A stretch of DNA of 6,564 nt from NCBI GenBank assembly GCA_023441145.1, contig JAEZQN010000188.1, forward strand, positions 1-6,564, written 5' to 3'. The notes below the pieces were generated by a model. It was given only the letters and a program-made list of their open reading frames with translations. It had not been told where the DNA came from and ran no database searches. The position numbers and the translations under genes are program-made. Below, piece after piece: positions 5,858 through 6,564 of the stretch; position 1 is the first letter of the stretch, and each line of letters begins with the position of its first letter. Origin of the DNA: Bacillota bacterium (lineage in GTDB: Bacteria > Bacillota > Clostridia > Lachnospirales > Lachnospiraceae).

Positions 5858-6564
5858 ACTTATCTTCATCACTAGCATTTTTAAGAATCGGAACCTTTAT
5901 TTTACGCAAGATATGTTGAATTACTTCTTCTGCACTTTGTCGGGCTAGCTTAGCTTCCATGGATAAAACCATACGATGACAAAGCACTGGTTCTAACATC
6001 TCAAGCACATCATCTGGAATGACATAATCCCGTTCCCTCAAATAAGCTCTAGACTGTGCAGAACGAATCAATGCTAAGGTTGCCCTTGGACTAGCTCCCA
6101 AAGCTAAGTTCTCATCGTTTCTTGTGGCTTCTGTAATCTCTACGACAAAGCTGATAATATCAGAGTCTACAAATACCTGATCTACTTCCTTCTTCATTCC
6201 TTGTACCGTTTCCTTAGAACAAACAGCTTCTATACTACTAATTCTCTTTTGATTTAAGTAGTTCTCTGCCATCTTGATTTCCTGATTGGTATTAGGATAT
6301 CCTAAAGAAATCCGCATTAAAAAACGATCTAACTGTGCTTCTGGAAGGTTATAGGTTCCTAGAAAATCCACTGGATTTTGAGTTGCAATTACCATAAATG
6401 GCTCCTCTAGTGGATAGATTACTCCGTCCACAGTTACCTGCTTCTCTTCCATAGCCTCTAATAAGCTTGCCTGAGTCTTTGGTGAGGTACGATTAATCTC
6501 ATCTGCTAAAATAACATTATGCATAATAGCCCCCTTCACATACTCGAAGCTTCCCGTCTTCATA
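5856..6564 (-). CDS. MoxR-family AAA+ ATPase (C-terminal part, start outside window)
   Basis: About 235 residues are visible; the reading frame runs off the right edge. The Met at 6563 aligns with the interior of MoxR proteins (the KTGxFxFxxGPI segment just before Walker B), so roughly the first 85 residues, including Walker A, are missing from view. Numbering from that Met, Walker B is VILADEIN (17-24, Asp21-Glu22). It is followed by RTSPKTQASLLEAMEE (25-40), sensor 1 ATQNP (60-64, Asn63), the arginine-containing LDRFLMR (78-84), and sensor 2 GASPRA (156-161, Arg160) leading into the C-terminal lid. MoxR proteins are cytoplasmic AAA+ chaperones thought to remodel or activate partners, typically the DUF58/vWA protein encoded next door. 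It is first of the visible operon genes and ends in TAG, 11 bases before the DUF58 ATG. The Bacillus subtilis counterpart is yeaC. Family assignment is near certain. Confidence 0.
   Translation of the reverse strand, partial: MKTGSFEYVKGAIMHNVILADEINRTSPKTQASLLEAMEEKQVTVDGVIYPLEEPFMVIATQNPVDFLGTYNLPEAQLDRFLMRISLGYPNTNQEIKMAENYLNQKRISSIEAVCSKETVQGMKKEVDQVFVDSDIISFVVEITEATRNDENLALGASPRATLALIRSAQSRAYLRERDYVIPDDVLEMLEPVLCHRMVLSMEAKLARQSAEEVIQHILRKIKVPILKNASDEDK

Overview
The window is low-GC DNA with strong AGGAGG-like ribosome binding sites, sigma-A-type promoter boxes and U-tract hairpin terminators. Together with its gene families, this points to an anaerobic Firmicute of class Clostridia. Lachnospiraceae or a close relative is my best guess, because a DUF3877-type protein and a thioredoxin-reductase-like flavoprotein without NADPH motifs both fit that group. 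No RNA genes, insertion sequences, CRISPR arrays or attachment sites were recognised. No gene-free stretch exceeds 300 bases.

Left part, plus strand. Positions 1-594 are the 3' end of a gene whose start lies outside the window. It encodes tandem, nearly identical 122-residue units that resemble FMN-binding (FMN_bind, PplA-like) domains. A strong terminator (608-645) closes it. A likely promoter with an overlapping inverted repeat (644-685) then leads into a 289-residue flavoprotein (713-1582). That protein keeps the FAD motifs and redox-active CATC of thioredoxin reductase but has lost the NADPH-binding motifs, as in ferredoxin-dependent flavin thioredoxin reductases (FFTR). A near-consensus promoter (TTGACA-N18-TATAGT, 1588-1617) starts six bases after its stop codon. 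It drives a DUF3877-like cytoplasmic protein (1657-2196) that probably begins at a TTG codon.

Middle. A perfect 17-bp hairpin (2204-2244) sits between the converging gene sets and probably terminates transcription from both sides.

Right part, minus strand (read from 6564 down to 2255). This is a tightly packed operon: a MoxR-family AAA+ ATPase (N-terminus cut by the window edge), a DUF58 membrane-anchored protein, and a large membrane transglutaminase-like protein of the TgpA/DUF4129 type. The order matches yeaC-yeaD-yebA of Bacillus subtilis. The first junction has the next gene's ribosome binding site overlapping the stop codon, and the second has an ATGA overlap, so the three products are probably made in proportion and work together at the membrane. 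The likely picture is an ATPase chaperone remodelling a DUF58 partner and an extracytoplasmic cysteine enzyme whose substrate is unknown.

The most interesting items are the near-identical flavin-domain repeats with a non-standard attachment motif and the pyridine-nucleotide-independent thioredoxin reductase candidate. The rest is well-known architecture. I did not find clear evidence of a wholly new system.
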